Source: Paenibacillus thalictri
GTDB taxonomy: Bacteria > Bacillota > Bacilli > Paenibacillales > NBRC-103111
Length of the DNA stretch: 64,000 nucleotides
Direction: 5' to 3'
Assembly (NCBI RefSeq): GCF_004307995.1
Contig: NZ_SIRE01000037.1
Span: forward strand, 1 to 64,000
The notes under the pieces were generated by a model, which did not search any database, was not told the DNA's origin, and saw only the letters and a list, made by a program, of their open reading frames with translations. Position numbers and translations under genes: made by a program. Every line of letters begins with the position of its first letter. Position 1 is the first letter of the stretch. This document shows, piece after piece, positions 26,882 through 34,757 of the stretch.

Positions 26882-26973
26882 TGTACATCCAAAATAACAA
26901 TACATTCCGCGGTTCAAGCGGATTTTTCATAAAAGTGAGCGTAGTTTTGTACACAATATCGTAACTCTGTACA
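26882..26973. promoter_or_regulatory. Three TGTACA boxes, candidate AraC sites
   Basis: TGTACA occurs at 26882-26887, 26948-26953 and 26968-26973. The last two are 20 bp apart in direct orientation (TTTTGTACA / CTCTGTACA), and the third ends four bases before a weak -35 box. This is the usual layout for an AraC activator contacting RNA polymerase. Confidence 0.45.
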
Positions 26974-26977
26974 TAGA

Positions 26978-27006
26978 TTGCGCCGCATCGTTTCAGCTAC
27001 TATGAA
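26978..27006 (+). promoter_or_regulatory. Weak promoter of the transporter-sulfatase operon
   Basis: TTGCGC (26978-26983) and TATGAA (27001-27006) are separated by 17 bp. Both boxes are poor matches, consistent with dependence on an activator bound at the adjacent TGTACA repeats. Confidence 0.4.
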
Positions 27007-27070
27007 TATCAAGGTAAGCGTTGCCAAAGCTTATCTATAACTGGAACGATTCCACAAGGGAGGTATTGCG

Positions 27071-28606
27071 TTGGAAGCTTTTACCCGAATATGTTGGATT
27101 GCAGCGGCGGTTGGCATGATGGCAGTCCCTTTAACGGCATGTACGTCTTCAACTCCAACCAGCGGAGCAAACGAACCGCCAAAAGCCGGGAGCCCTACCG
27201 CTTCGGCACCGCCGAGCGGGCAGACCGCGCCAAGCGCAGGCACGCAGGAGGTCACCCTGCGAGTGATGGACTGGAGCGACAGCACCAAGGCGCTGCGCGA
27301 AGATTTTCACAAGAAGTTTATGGAGAAATACCCCAACATTAAAATTCAGTACACCCAGCTCACCATTGACCAGTTTAAAAACACGGTTCTCACCGCCGTC
27401 AAATCGGATGACGCGCCCGACCTGTTCCCGGTGCCTACCGGCATGAAGTTGTCCACGCTCGTAAAGGACGGCTGGTTCCAGCCGCTTGATCCGCTGATGG
27501 ACGACGCGTTCAAAAGCATGTTTGTGGACGGCACGTTCCTGGAAGGAACAACGATGGTAGGCGGCAAAATCTATTCCATACCGGAAGCGCTGTCATTGCC
27601 GAGTACGCTCGTTTTTTACAATAAAAAGTTGTTTAAGGAGGCCGGCCTTGATCCTGCCCAGCCACCTAAAACGTACGCGGAGTTCCGCGATGCCGCCAAA
27701 AAAATCACTCAAGCCGGCAAAGGCAAATATTACGGCATCATCGAAGGCGGCAAGCAGACGAACCGCTGGCAGCAAACCGCATTGGACTGGTCTTCCATGG
27801 GTGGAAGCGGCTTGAACGGCAACTCTCCGGTCAGTCTGGTCACGAAAAAAACGACATACGATTCCAAGCCGGTGCTCGACGTATTTGAACTGTTTAAAAA
27901 CATGACCAAAGACGGCAGCTTCCATCCGAAAACGATGAGCATCACCGCCCCCGAAGCAAGAGCGCTGTTTGCCCAAGGGCAAGCCGGTTTTATTGTCCAA
28001 GGCGCTTGGAATGTAGGCGTGTGGAACAAAGACAATCCCGATCTGGATTACGGAGTTATGGCGCCTCCCCTGCCGGACAGCGGACAGAAAGGTGCGCTGC
28101 CGATGACCAATTCGGGCGCATGGATCGGACTTGGAGCCAAGTCGAAGCACCCGAAGGAAGCGGCGTTGTATTTGAAGGAGTATTACGGCAGCGACTTGTT
28201 CCAGCCGAAAAAGGTCGAATCCGGCGATTCGTTTTCAGTCGTGAAAGGCATTAACGAGAAATATTCAAAGGCCGCGCAGCTTAAGCAATACTACGACATC
28301 TCGATGCAAATCAGCCGGATCGTGCCCGATCCGTCGATCGCCAATCCCGCCGCCGCCGATGTGTTCGCCGAATTCAAAGATGTGCATCCGAATCTGGGCG
28401 AGCTGCTTGCCGGAGTCGCTGCAGGAGCGGTGAACGATGAGGCCAACAAACTTGGCGAGCTCTCCAAACAGCTGGATAAAGCGTGGGCCGCCGCAATTGA
28501 CGCCGCTCAGAAAAAAGGCGCCAAAGTCGACGCCAAAACGTTTGAATTCGCAAATTGGGATCCGATGAAAAATTACGGCTCCGATGAATATAAGGCTTTA
28601 AAATAA
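27071..28606 (+). CDS. CUT1 sugar ABC transporter substrate-binding lipoprotein
   Basis: 511 residues starting at TTG, with GGGAGG eight bases upstream. The signal peptide ends in a lipobox (PLTACTSS), followed by a Pro/Ser/Gly-rich linker and a type 1 solute-binding domain (MDWSDSTKALREDFHKKFMEKYPNIKI, VFYNKKLFKEAGL, LDYGVMAPPLPD). It is the extracellular receptor of the importer formed with the next two permeases. The co-transcribed sulfatase suggests a sulfated mono- or oligosaccharide as ligand. No ATPase gene accompanies it. Confidence 0.92.
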   Translation: MEAFTRICWIAAAVGMMAVPLTACTSSTPTSGANEPPKAGSPTASAPPSGQTAPSAGTQEVTLRVMDWSDSTKALREDFHKKFMEKYPNIKIQYTQLTIDQFKNTVLTAVKSDDAPDLFPVPTGMKLSTLVKDGWFQPLDPLMDDAFKSMFVDGTFLEGTTMVGGKIYSIPEALSLPSTLVFYNKKLFKEAGLDPAQPPKTYAEFRDAAKKITQAGKGKYYGIIEGGKQTNRWQQTALDWSSMGGSGLNGNSPVSLVTKKTTYDSKPVLDVFELFKNMTKDGSFHPKTMSITAPEARALFAQGQAGFIVQGAWNVGVWNKDNPDLDYGVMAPPLPDSGQKGALPMTNSGAWIGLGAKSKHPKEAALYLKEYYGSDLFQPKKVESGDSFSVVKGINEKYSKAAQLKQYYDISMQISRIVPDPSIANPAAADVFAEFKDVHPNLGELLAGVAAGAVNDEANKLGELSKQLDKAWAAAIDAAQKKGAKVDAKTFEFANWDPMKNYGSDEYKALK

Positions 28607-28681
28607 CGGCGGCGCAGAAACTTAAGCAGCGCTTTCGACGCCAGTTTTTGCTGGCACAAAAACTTTTAGGAGGCTATGCCT

Positions 28682-29650
28682 GTGGCCGTAATCCGCTCGC
28701 TTGCCGACACTCATGCCGGGCCGGCAGCCAAACGCAAGCCGCAGCGCCGCCACGTGCAGTTGTGGTGCTGGCTGTTCATCGCTCCCAACCTGGTCATGTA
28801 TATGCTGTTTATCGGCTGGCCGATTGCGATCAGCTGGTATTATTCGATGCTTGATTGGTCGGGCCTCAGTTCAAACATCAGCTTTGTCGGCCTAAACAAT
28901 TTTAAAGAAATTATCGCCGATTCTTACTTTTGGAACGCCTACGGCAACAGCTTTGTGTTTATGCTTGGCGCGGTGCCGCTTCAGCTTGTCTTGGCGCTGC
29001 TGATCGCCGTGATCCTCAACAACCCGAAGCTGCGTTTTGCCGGCGGGTACCGGACGCTTATCTTTTTGCCGGTTGTCACAACCGCTTCGATTGTCGGCAT
29101 TATTATGGTGTATATCTGGGGTTCGGACGGGGCGGTCAATTTCCTGCTTACCCAGCTTGGCTTGCTTGATGCTCCGGTCAATTGGCTGAGCGACGCCAAA
29201 TGGGCCATGTTTACGGTCATTCTCATCTATGTGTGGAAAAACCTCGGGATCAACATGGTGTATTGGCTGGCCGGATTGCAAAGCGTGCCGCGCGAGCTGT
29301 ACGAAGCGGCCCGCGTCGACGGTGCCGGTCATACGCGGACGTTTTTCCATATTACGCTGCCGCTGATCGCCCCGATCGGCGCGATCATCCTGCTGCTGAA
29401 TATTGCGGGTTCGCTGAAAGTATTCGACCTGATCAAAACGATGACCGACGGCGGTCCGTTTTTCGCCACAGATGTCGTGTCGACGTACATCTACCGTTAT
29501 GCGTTCTCCAGCGAGCTTGGCCTGCCGCGTCTCGGCTACGCCTCGGCTGCCGGCATGTTTTTTGCTTTTACGATTGTTGTCATCGCCATCCTGCAAACGG
29601 TTGTGAGCAGGCAATTCCGCAGCAAGCAAGGAAAGGAGCGAGCTTCATGA
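28682..29650 (+). CDS. CUT1 ABC transporter permease, MalF type
   Basis: About 322 residues, six predicted helices (WCWLFIAPNLVMYMLFIGW first) and the EAA loop LYEAARVDGAGHTRTFFHITLP. TAGGAGG lies only two bases before the ATG at 28676 but eight before the GTG at 28682, so the GTG is preferred. Its stop overlaps the start of the next permease by four bases. Part of the operon with the binder upstream and the sulfatase downstream. Confidence 0.92.
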   Translation: MAVIRSLADTHAGPAAKRKPQRRHVQLWCWLFIAPNLVMYMLFIGWPIAISWYYSMLDWSGLSSNISFVGLNNFKEIIADSYFWNAYGNSFVFMLGAVPLQLVLALLIAVILNNPKLRFAGGYRTLIFLPVVTTASIVGIIMVYIWGSDGAVNFLLTQLGLLDAPVNWLSDAKWAMFTVILIYVWKNLGINMVYWLAGLQSVPRELYEAARVDGAGHTRTFFHITLPLIAPIGAIILLLNIAGSLKVFDLIKTMTDGGPFFATDVVSTYIYRYAFSSELGLPRLGYASAAGMFFAFTIVVIAILQTVVSRQFRSKQGKERAS

Positions 29651-30558
29651 CCGAACAAACGCAAGCCAAAGCCGCCAGCCTGTCGGCGGAAGCGCAGCGC
29701 TCCTCCAAAGGGCCTGCCGCCAGACGCAAAGGCAAAAAATCGCTGTCCGGCACACTGCTTCATATCGCTCTAATCGTGCTTTGCTTGATCTGGATTTATC
29801 CTTTCTTGTGGATGGTCGCTGCCTCCTTTAAAACCAAAGACGAATTTTTCACCAAAGGGCTCAGCTTGCTTCCCGCTTCGTTTGATTTGTCCAATTTTGC
29901 CCGCGCTTGGCGGGAGGGGCATTTCGAGCAATATTTCCTGAATTCGGTCGTTATTACCGTATGTGTCATTGCGATAGTGCTGTTTATGACGGCCACGTGT
30001 GGTTATGCGATCGGGCGGTACTCGTTTACAGGAAAAAAGTGGGTGGTCACCTTGTTTGCCGCCAGCATCTTTGTGCCGCTGGAGTTTGCGATCATCCCAA
30101 TTTTTGAGCTGATTAAAGGGCTCGGCTTAACCAACTCGCTGTTGGGCGTCATTTTGGCCGAATCGGGGGGCAGCCATCTTGTATTTGTGCTGCTGTTCGC
30201 CGGTTTTTTCCGGCAAATTCCGAAGGAGCTGGAAGATTCGGCGATTACGGACGGCTGCGGTTACGTGCGTACCTTCGCGCAAATTATGCTGCCGCTTGCC
30301 AGCCCTATCGTCGGCAGCGCCGTCATTATGCAGTTCATCTGGACCTGGAACTCCTTCCTGCTGCCGCTAGTGCTGACGCTCAGCAATCCGGCACTGCGAC
30401 CCCTGGCCGTCGGCCTGTACGCGTTGCGGGGGGAAAACATCGTCGATTGGACGGGAATCGCCGCCGGAGGCACGATCGCGATCGTACCGATCGTCGTGAT
30501 CTTTTTGCTGCTGCAGCGTTATTTTGTCGACGGTATCGCCGGGGCGGTCAAAGGATAA
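29647..30558 (+). CDS. CUT1 ABC transporter permease, MalG type
   Basis: 303 residues with a hydrophilic N terminus of about 35 residues and then six helices beginning LLHIALIVLCLIWIYPFLWMV; the AASFK motif and the EAA loop LEDSAITDGCGYVRTFAQIMLP are present. The open frame extends far upstream to 29182, but that part is the wrong frame of the preceding gene. The ATG at 29647 has AAGGAG upstream and overlaps the previous stop (ATGA). Completes the channel for the importer of this cluster. Confidence 0.92.
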   Translation: MTEQTQAKAASLSAEAQRSSKGPAARRKGKKSLSGTLLHIALIVLCLIWIYPFLWMVAASFKTKDEFFTKGLSLLPASFDLSNFARAWREGHFEQYFLNSVVITVCVIAIVLFMTATCGYAIGRYSFTGKKWVVTLFAASIFVPLEFAIIPIFELIKGLGLTNSLLGVILAESGGSHLVFVLLFAGFFRQIPKELEDSAITDGCGYVRTFAQIMLPLASPIVGSAVIMQFIWTWNSFLLPLVLTLSNPALRPLAVGLYALRGENIVDWTGIAAGGTIAIVPIVVIFLLLQRYFVDGIAGAVKG

Positions 30559-30724
30559 ACCCGCCAGCGAAGCGACGGGCTCCATCTACCATCAAACGCG
30601 CTCGTAGATTCACGCGAAACCAAAAGATTTACACAACCCTACAATTCGTATGTGCCGCGGCCCGGAAAAATTATAGCGACGGCCTGCCGCATTGCCATAT
30701 CAGAACACATGAAGGAGAAAAACT

Positions 30725-32188
30725 ATGAGAATTTTGCTGCTTGACCTCGATTCAACGCGGCCCGACCACCTGGGCTGTTACGGTTATCCTCGCAACACGT
30801 CGCCGAATATCGACCGGATCGCCGAGCAAGGCGTCCGCTTCACCAACTATTACACCTCCGATGCGCCGTGTTTTCCGTCGCGCACGGCGCTGATGACCGG
30901 CAAATTCGGCATTCACAACGGAGTGGTCGGACACGGCGGCACCGCCGGGGACGTAAGGCACGAAGGCGCGGAACGCGGCTTCCGCAGCCGGCTGACCAGC
31001 GAGTGCTTCCCCGCCTTGTTCCGCTCGGCCGGCATGAAGACGGCGCTGGTCAGCCCGTTCGGGGAACGCCATTCGGCATGGACGTTTTACGCCGGCTTCA
31101 ACGAAATTCATAACACCGGCAAAGGCGGTATGGAATCAGCGGAAGAAGTGACGCCGGTCGTGCTTGACTGGATCGGTAAAAATGCCAGCGAGGACAATTG
31201 GTTCCTTTACGTCAACTATTGGGATCCGCATACACCGTATCGCGTGCCGGAAGATTACGGCAATCCGTTTGCCGATGAGCCACTTCCCTCTTGGATCACG
31301 GACGAAGTGCTGGAGCAGCATACGACAAATAAGGTCGGGCCGCACAGCGCCAGGGAAATCAACATGTACAACAATACGACGAACCCGCGGTATCCGCGCC
31401 ATCCCGGGGAATTCACCGACCGTGAAGGGTTGCGGCGGATGGTCGACGGCTATGACTGCGGCGTCCGCTTCATGGACGAAAACATCGGCATGCTGTTCCG
31501 TGAACTGGAGCGGCAGGGCGTAATGGACGACCTGATCGTCATCATTACCGCAGACCACGGCGAAAATATGGGCGAGCTGGGCATTTATGGCGAGCACGGT
31601 ACCGCCGATCAAGGAACGTGCCGCATTCCGATGATCATCCGCTGGCCCGGCATGAAGCAAGGACATGTGGACGAAGGCCTCCACTACCACCTTGATCTGC
31701 TGCCAACGATGGCCGAGCTGCTCGGCAAAACACCGATGCCGTCATGGGACGGCGCAAGCTATGCGCCGTCGATCACTTCAGGTGAATCGTGCGGCAGAGA
31801 TTACCTCGTTGTCTCGCAGTGTGCGCACGTATGCCAGCGGAGCGTCCGTTTCGGCGATTACTTGTATATGCGCACCTACCACGACGGGTATCATTTGTTC
31901 GATAAGGAGATGTTGTTTAATCTGGCCGAAGATCCGCATGAGCAGTTTAATCTGGCGCAGTCCCGGCCGGAGCTTTGCCGCGAGGCGGTGTATCTGCTGA
32001 ACGAATGGCATGATGCGATGATGGAGACGATGCCTTTTGATACCGACCCGCTGTGGACGGTGATGAAGGAAGGCGGCCCCTTCCATGCCAAGGGGCATTT
32101 GGCGCAATACGCCGAACGGCTGGAAGAAACCGGCCGCGGATATGCCGTGCCCGAGCTGCGCCGTCGTCATCCGCGGGAATTTACGTAA
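30725..32188 (+). CDS. Type I (formylglycine) sulfatase
   Basis: 487 residues. The N-terminal metal site is LLLDLDSTRPDHLGCYGY. The sulfatase signature CFPSRTALMTGK is at 49-60, in which Cys49 must be converted to formylglycine. A second metal segment is IITADHGENMGE. The enzyme removes sulfate esters from sugars. There is no signal peptide, so it acts in the cytoplasm on material brought in by the transporter in the same operon. GGAGAAAA lies before the ATG. No formylglycine-generating enzyme or anaerobic maturase is encoded in the window, so a maturase elsewhere is required. Confidence 0.93.
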   Translation: MRILLLDLDSTRPDHLGCYGYPRNTSPNIDRIAEQGVRFTNYYTSDAPCFPSRTALMTGKFGIHNGVVGHGGTAGDVRHEGAERGFRSRLTSECFPALFRSAGMKTALVSPFGERHSAWTFYAGFNEIHNTGKGGMESAEEVTPVVLDWIGKNASEDNWFLYVNYWDPHTPYRVPEDYGNPFADEPLPSWITDEVLEQHTTNKVGPHSAREINMYNNTTNPRYPRHPGEFTDREGLRRMVDGYDCGVRFMDENIGMLFRELERQGVMDDLIVIITADHGENMGELGIYGEHGTADQGTCRIPMIIRWPGMKQGHVDEGLHYHLDLLPTMAELLGKTPMPSWDGASYAPSITSGESCGRDYLVVSQCAHVCQRSVRFGDYLYMRTYHDGYHLFDKEMLFNLAEDPHEQFNLAQSRPELCREAVYLLNEWHDAMMETMPFDTDPLWTVMKEGGPFHAKGHLAQYAERLEETGRGYAVPELRRRHPREFT

Positions 32189-32198
32189 AACAACGTAC

Positions 32199-32236
32199 AA
32201 ACGCCTCTTGTCCCGACCCGGGAAAGAGGCGTTTTT
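32199..32236 (+). terminator. Rho-independent terminator after the sulfatase
   Basis: An 11-bp perfect stem (AAACGCCTCTT / AAGAGGCGTTT, 32199-32209 with 32224-32234) followed by a T-run. It starts 11 bases after the sulfatase stop and closes the transporter-sulfatase operon. Confidence 0.85.
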
Positions 32237-32276
32237 CATTGTATGGCAGGCAGCGGTATCGCGGGCTTCAATCCGA

Positions 32277-32929
32277 TGTTGTCTGGTTAGCGATACATGG
32301 CTGCTATTCAGATCGTGTATTGGCTGCATTAGCGATCAGATCGCATATTGGCTGAATTAACGTAATCATATCGGGATTATGGAGTAAACCGGAACCATAA
32401 CATGCTTGAACGCAGCAAATGGAGCGATTTCGATTCAACTTGGTTAAATCGGGATTCGCGCGCGTTGGAAATTTGCCTGGCTGCAACGGACATCCTCATC
32501 GCTCTGGTTTACCTTATGCATGCGGGCATCCTCATCGCTCTTGTTGGCCTTATGCATGCGGACATCCTCGTCGCTCTTGTTGGCCTTATGCATGTGAGCG
32601 TCATGCTCCAACGAAGGACGGACATGAGCGCGCTTATTTGGCAAAAAAATCGGGGTTATCATTTTTAACGGACCGCAGCGACTTTATTTGCCCAAAAAAG
32701 TCGCGGAAACCGCGATATTAGGCCGAATAAGAGCGACGGTGTCCGTTACATGCAGCCAACCTCAGATTTGCTTTACATTGCTGCGTCCATGTCCGTTAGA
32801 GAGAGGACTTAACCAACGTGGGAGATCCACAACGGTTGGGTAATGCACAACGGCCAGGTGATATGCACAATGAATCGACAGTCTCACCCAGTCCGTTATC
32901 CATCCGGATGGGTTCTATGTCCAGAGCGG
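32277..32929. repeat. Dispersed non-coding repeat, copy 2 (expanded)
   Basis: Homologous to 22910-23442, in the same orientation and with the same order of landmarks, but longer. It contains a short local duplication near 32310-32360 (two CAGATCG..TATTGGCTG segments) and a 3 x 36-bp tandem array. It lies between the sulfatase (plus) and the FhuF-like gene (minus), again a convergent gap. I see no transposase, tRNA or stable protein-coding frame. The two copies share the short peptide WQKNRGYHF in one frame, but the flanking translations are not conserved. Confidence 0.8.
32488..32595. repeat. 36-bp tandem repeat, three units
   Basis: Units begin at 32488, 32524 and 32560, each containing GGACATCCTC-type and CTTATGCATG segments with only a few differences. 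They are directly adjacent, with no spacers. Copy 1 of the parent repeat has just one degenerate unit, so this is a local expansion. Confidence 0.85.
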
Positions 32930-33049
32930 ATCGCAACGCATAATAGAAGCTCGATCCTTCCTGTGACGATTCCCGTGACGATACTGGGGTCCATCCTATC
33001 GACTTCTTATACTGACAACATGGGGCTGCAATCTCATGCAGCCTGGCGT

Positions 33050-33841
33050 TTAACAGGAGGAGACGCTCTTGCGTTTGGCCTTTCGTCCTTCTTCATCCAG
33101 CCGCGGACATGTATAGCAATACCCGTGTTGGGTGTCTGTCTGGTAAGCCAGACAGCAGGCGATCTTCTGTCGGGCCATCTTCTCCGGTTGATGCATATCC
33201 GGGATCCAGCGAAACTCCGCGTTAAACGGATTTTTCCGCAAGCCAAGCTCCTCTACATTCAACCCGTTCAACAATACGGCAAAATCCTGCTCAATCAGGC
33301 TTATCCTGTCTTCTGAGTACGCCTGGCTTAAGATGTAGTCTTTCTCGTTGTGTAGTCTCATCGCCATCTGCGGCCACAGCTGAAGCTCTCTGGTAGCGGA
33401 GGCGCGGGCGATGCCGCGGAATATCGGAAACATCGTCCCCTCGTAAAAAGCGCGCAGCGCTTCCGCGCGGGAGCCCCCCGTTTCCGCAACGGAAACAAAC
33501 GCCTGCTCCTTCTCGCGAAACAGAAACGATACTTTTCTTCGTCCTTCGGTTACGACGATGTGAAGATGCAGCCGCTCCGGAGAAACCTGCAGCGCCATAT
33601 CGTAAAGCGATAAGCAAGTTTGCGCGGATGAACATACCATCGCAAGCCAGCTGGATAGATGAAATGCCGCAATATCCGGCTTGCCGGCGCGAATAATTTG
33701 CATAATAGCCTGAATGAGCGCTTCGCCTTTTTTATCATCCAAAAAATCGGACAAAGGTGCCGTTAAAGCAGGCGACGGATGGGCTTCCGTAATAAAGTTG
33801 TACTTATGCTCCAGAAATGGATAATCAATTTTGGTACTCAT
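33050..33841 (-). CDS. FhuF-like [2Fe-2S] iron/siderophore reductase
   Basis: About 263 residues. The N-terminal region resembles IucA/FhuF-type proteins (FHLSSWLAMVCSSAQ), and the C terminus has the cysteine cluster CCLAYQTDTQHGYCYTC. This is CC-x11-C-x2-C, close to the CC-x10-C-x2-C that holds the [2Fe-2S] centre in FhuF. FhuF reduces ferric siderophores in the cytoplasm to release metal. GGAGG supports the ATG at 33841, which overlaps the upstream ATPase gene by 17 bp. It is the last gene of a nickel/peptide-type transporter operon led by a cobalamin riboswitch, so a cobalt chelate or corrinoid may be the substrate. A 7-bp hairpin (33024-33043) without a T-run follows the stop. Confidence 0.8.
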   Translation of the reverse strand: MSTKIDYPFLEHKYNFITEAHPSPALTAPLSDFLDDKKGEALIQAIMQIIRAGKPDIAAFHLSSWLAMVCSSAQTCLSLYDMALQVSPERLHLHIVVTEGRRKVSFLFREKEQAFVSVAETGGSRAEALRAFYEGTMFPIFRGIARASATRELQLWPQMAMRLHNEKDYILSQAYSEDRISLIEQDFAVLLNGLNVEELGLRKNPFNAEFRWIPDMHQPEKMARQKIACCLAYQTDTQHGYCYTCPRLDEEGRKAKRKSVSSC

Positions 33842-34670
33842 AGACGGGCCTCCTCTCATAACCTTCAGCCATTTTGTCCTCAAGCGCATTTCCCCCGGCC
33901 GTATGGCTTGCCGCTGTTTCCATAAATTCCGGAAATACCGGCGTATCGGCCAGCAGCGACCGCGTATACGGATGCTGAGGGTCGTGGATCAGCTTATGTA
34001 CATCCGCTTCTTCGACAATAACTCCACGTTCGATGACCAGCACTCGCTGGCATAACGAGGCGACAACGGCAATATCATGCGAAATAAACAGATAACTCAT
34101 ATTCCGGACCCGGTGAAGCTCCTTCAGCAGCTCCAGCATTTGGGCCTGAATGGATACGTCCAGGGCGGAGAGGCATTCGTCGAGGACCAGCAGCTTGGGT
34201 TCCGGGGCGAGCGCCCGCGCGAGACAAACCCGCTGACATTGGCCGGTACTCAGCTCATGCGGATAACGGTGCAAATAATCGATGTCAAGGCCAACCGCTT
34301 TCAACAGGCTTTCCAGCTGAGCCTCATACGCCTTTGCGCTTAGAGAAGGATGGAACCGGATAAGCGATTCCATCAAGCTTCTTTTTACGGTCCAAGACGG
34401 ATTCAGGCTATTCCGCGGGTCTTGGAACACCATCTGAATGTCCTGGTGCGACTTTCTTCTAACCGCCTTGTCCGATAGCAGCCCGCCGTTCCATTGCAGC
34501 TTGCCCTGATCGGCTTTATCCAGCCCGGTTATGCAGCGGGCCAAGGTGCTTTTGCCGGAGCCGGACATGCCGATCAAACCGACAATTTCCCCGGATTCGA
34601 TCGAAAACGATACGGAATCGAGCACCCGCTTACCTTGATACTTTTTGTGCAACCCTTGAATGTTGAGCAT
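33825..34670 (-). CDS. Oligopeptide/nickel-type ABC transporter ATPase (DppF/NikE type)
   Basis: 281 residues. Walker A is GMSGSGKSTL, the signature is LSTGQCQRVCLARAL (the usual LSGGQ is LSTGQ here), Walker B is LLVLDECLSALD with Cys in place of the common Pro, and the switch His is in FISHDIAVVA. The C-terminal HPYTRSLLADTPV is typical of this subfamily. It is the second ATPase of the importer; the first is fused to a permease upstream. It overlaps the FhuF-like gene. Confidence 0.92.
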   Translation of the reverse strand: MLNIQGLHKKYQGKRVLDSVSFSIESGEIVGLIGMSGSGKSTLARCITGLDKADQGKLQWNGGLLSDKAVRRKSHQDIQMVFQDPRNSLNPSWTVKRSLMESLIRFHPSLSAKAYEAQLESLLKAVGLDIDYLHRYPHELSTGQCQRVCLARALAPEPKLLVLDECLSALDVSIQAQMLELLKELHRVRNMSYLFISHDIAVVASLCQRVLVIERGVIVEEADVHKLIHDPQHPYTRSLLADTPVFPEFMETAASHTAGGNALEDKMAEGYERRPVYEYQN

Positions 34671-34757
34671 TGCGCTCCCTCCTTATGCCGGACCGTCACC
34701 CACGTTCCGTTCAAGCCTTCCTGGCGCAAACGTGCAGGCCCGTGAAGTGTGCATCCT

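Noticed and set aside
32488..32595. Possible mini CRISPR array
   Set aside because: Units abut with no spacers, are not palindromic, and there are no cas genes.
32402..32668. 88-codon frame over the 36-bp tandem array
   Set aside because: The periodic peptide simply reflects the tandem DNA repeat; there is no ribosome site and the frame is not kept in copy 1.
22910..33049. Genomic island or prophage bounded by the two repeats
   Set aside because: The repeats are in direct orientation and about 9.4 kb apart, but the region between has ordinary metabolic and regulatory genes with no integrase, transposase or tRNA, so an island cannot be claimed.
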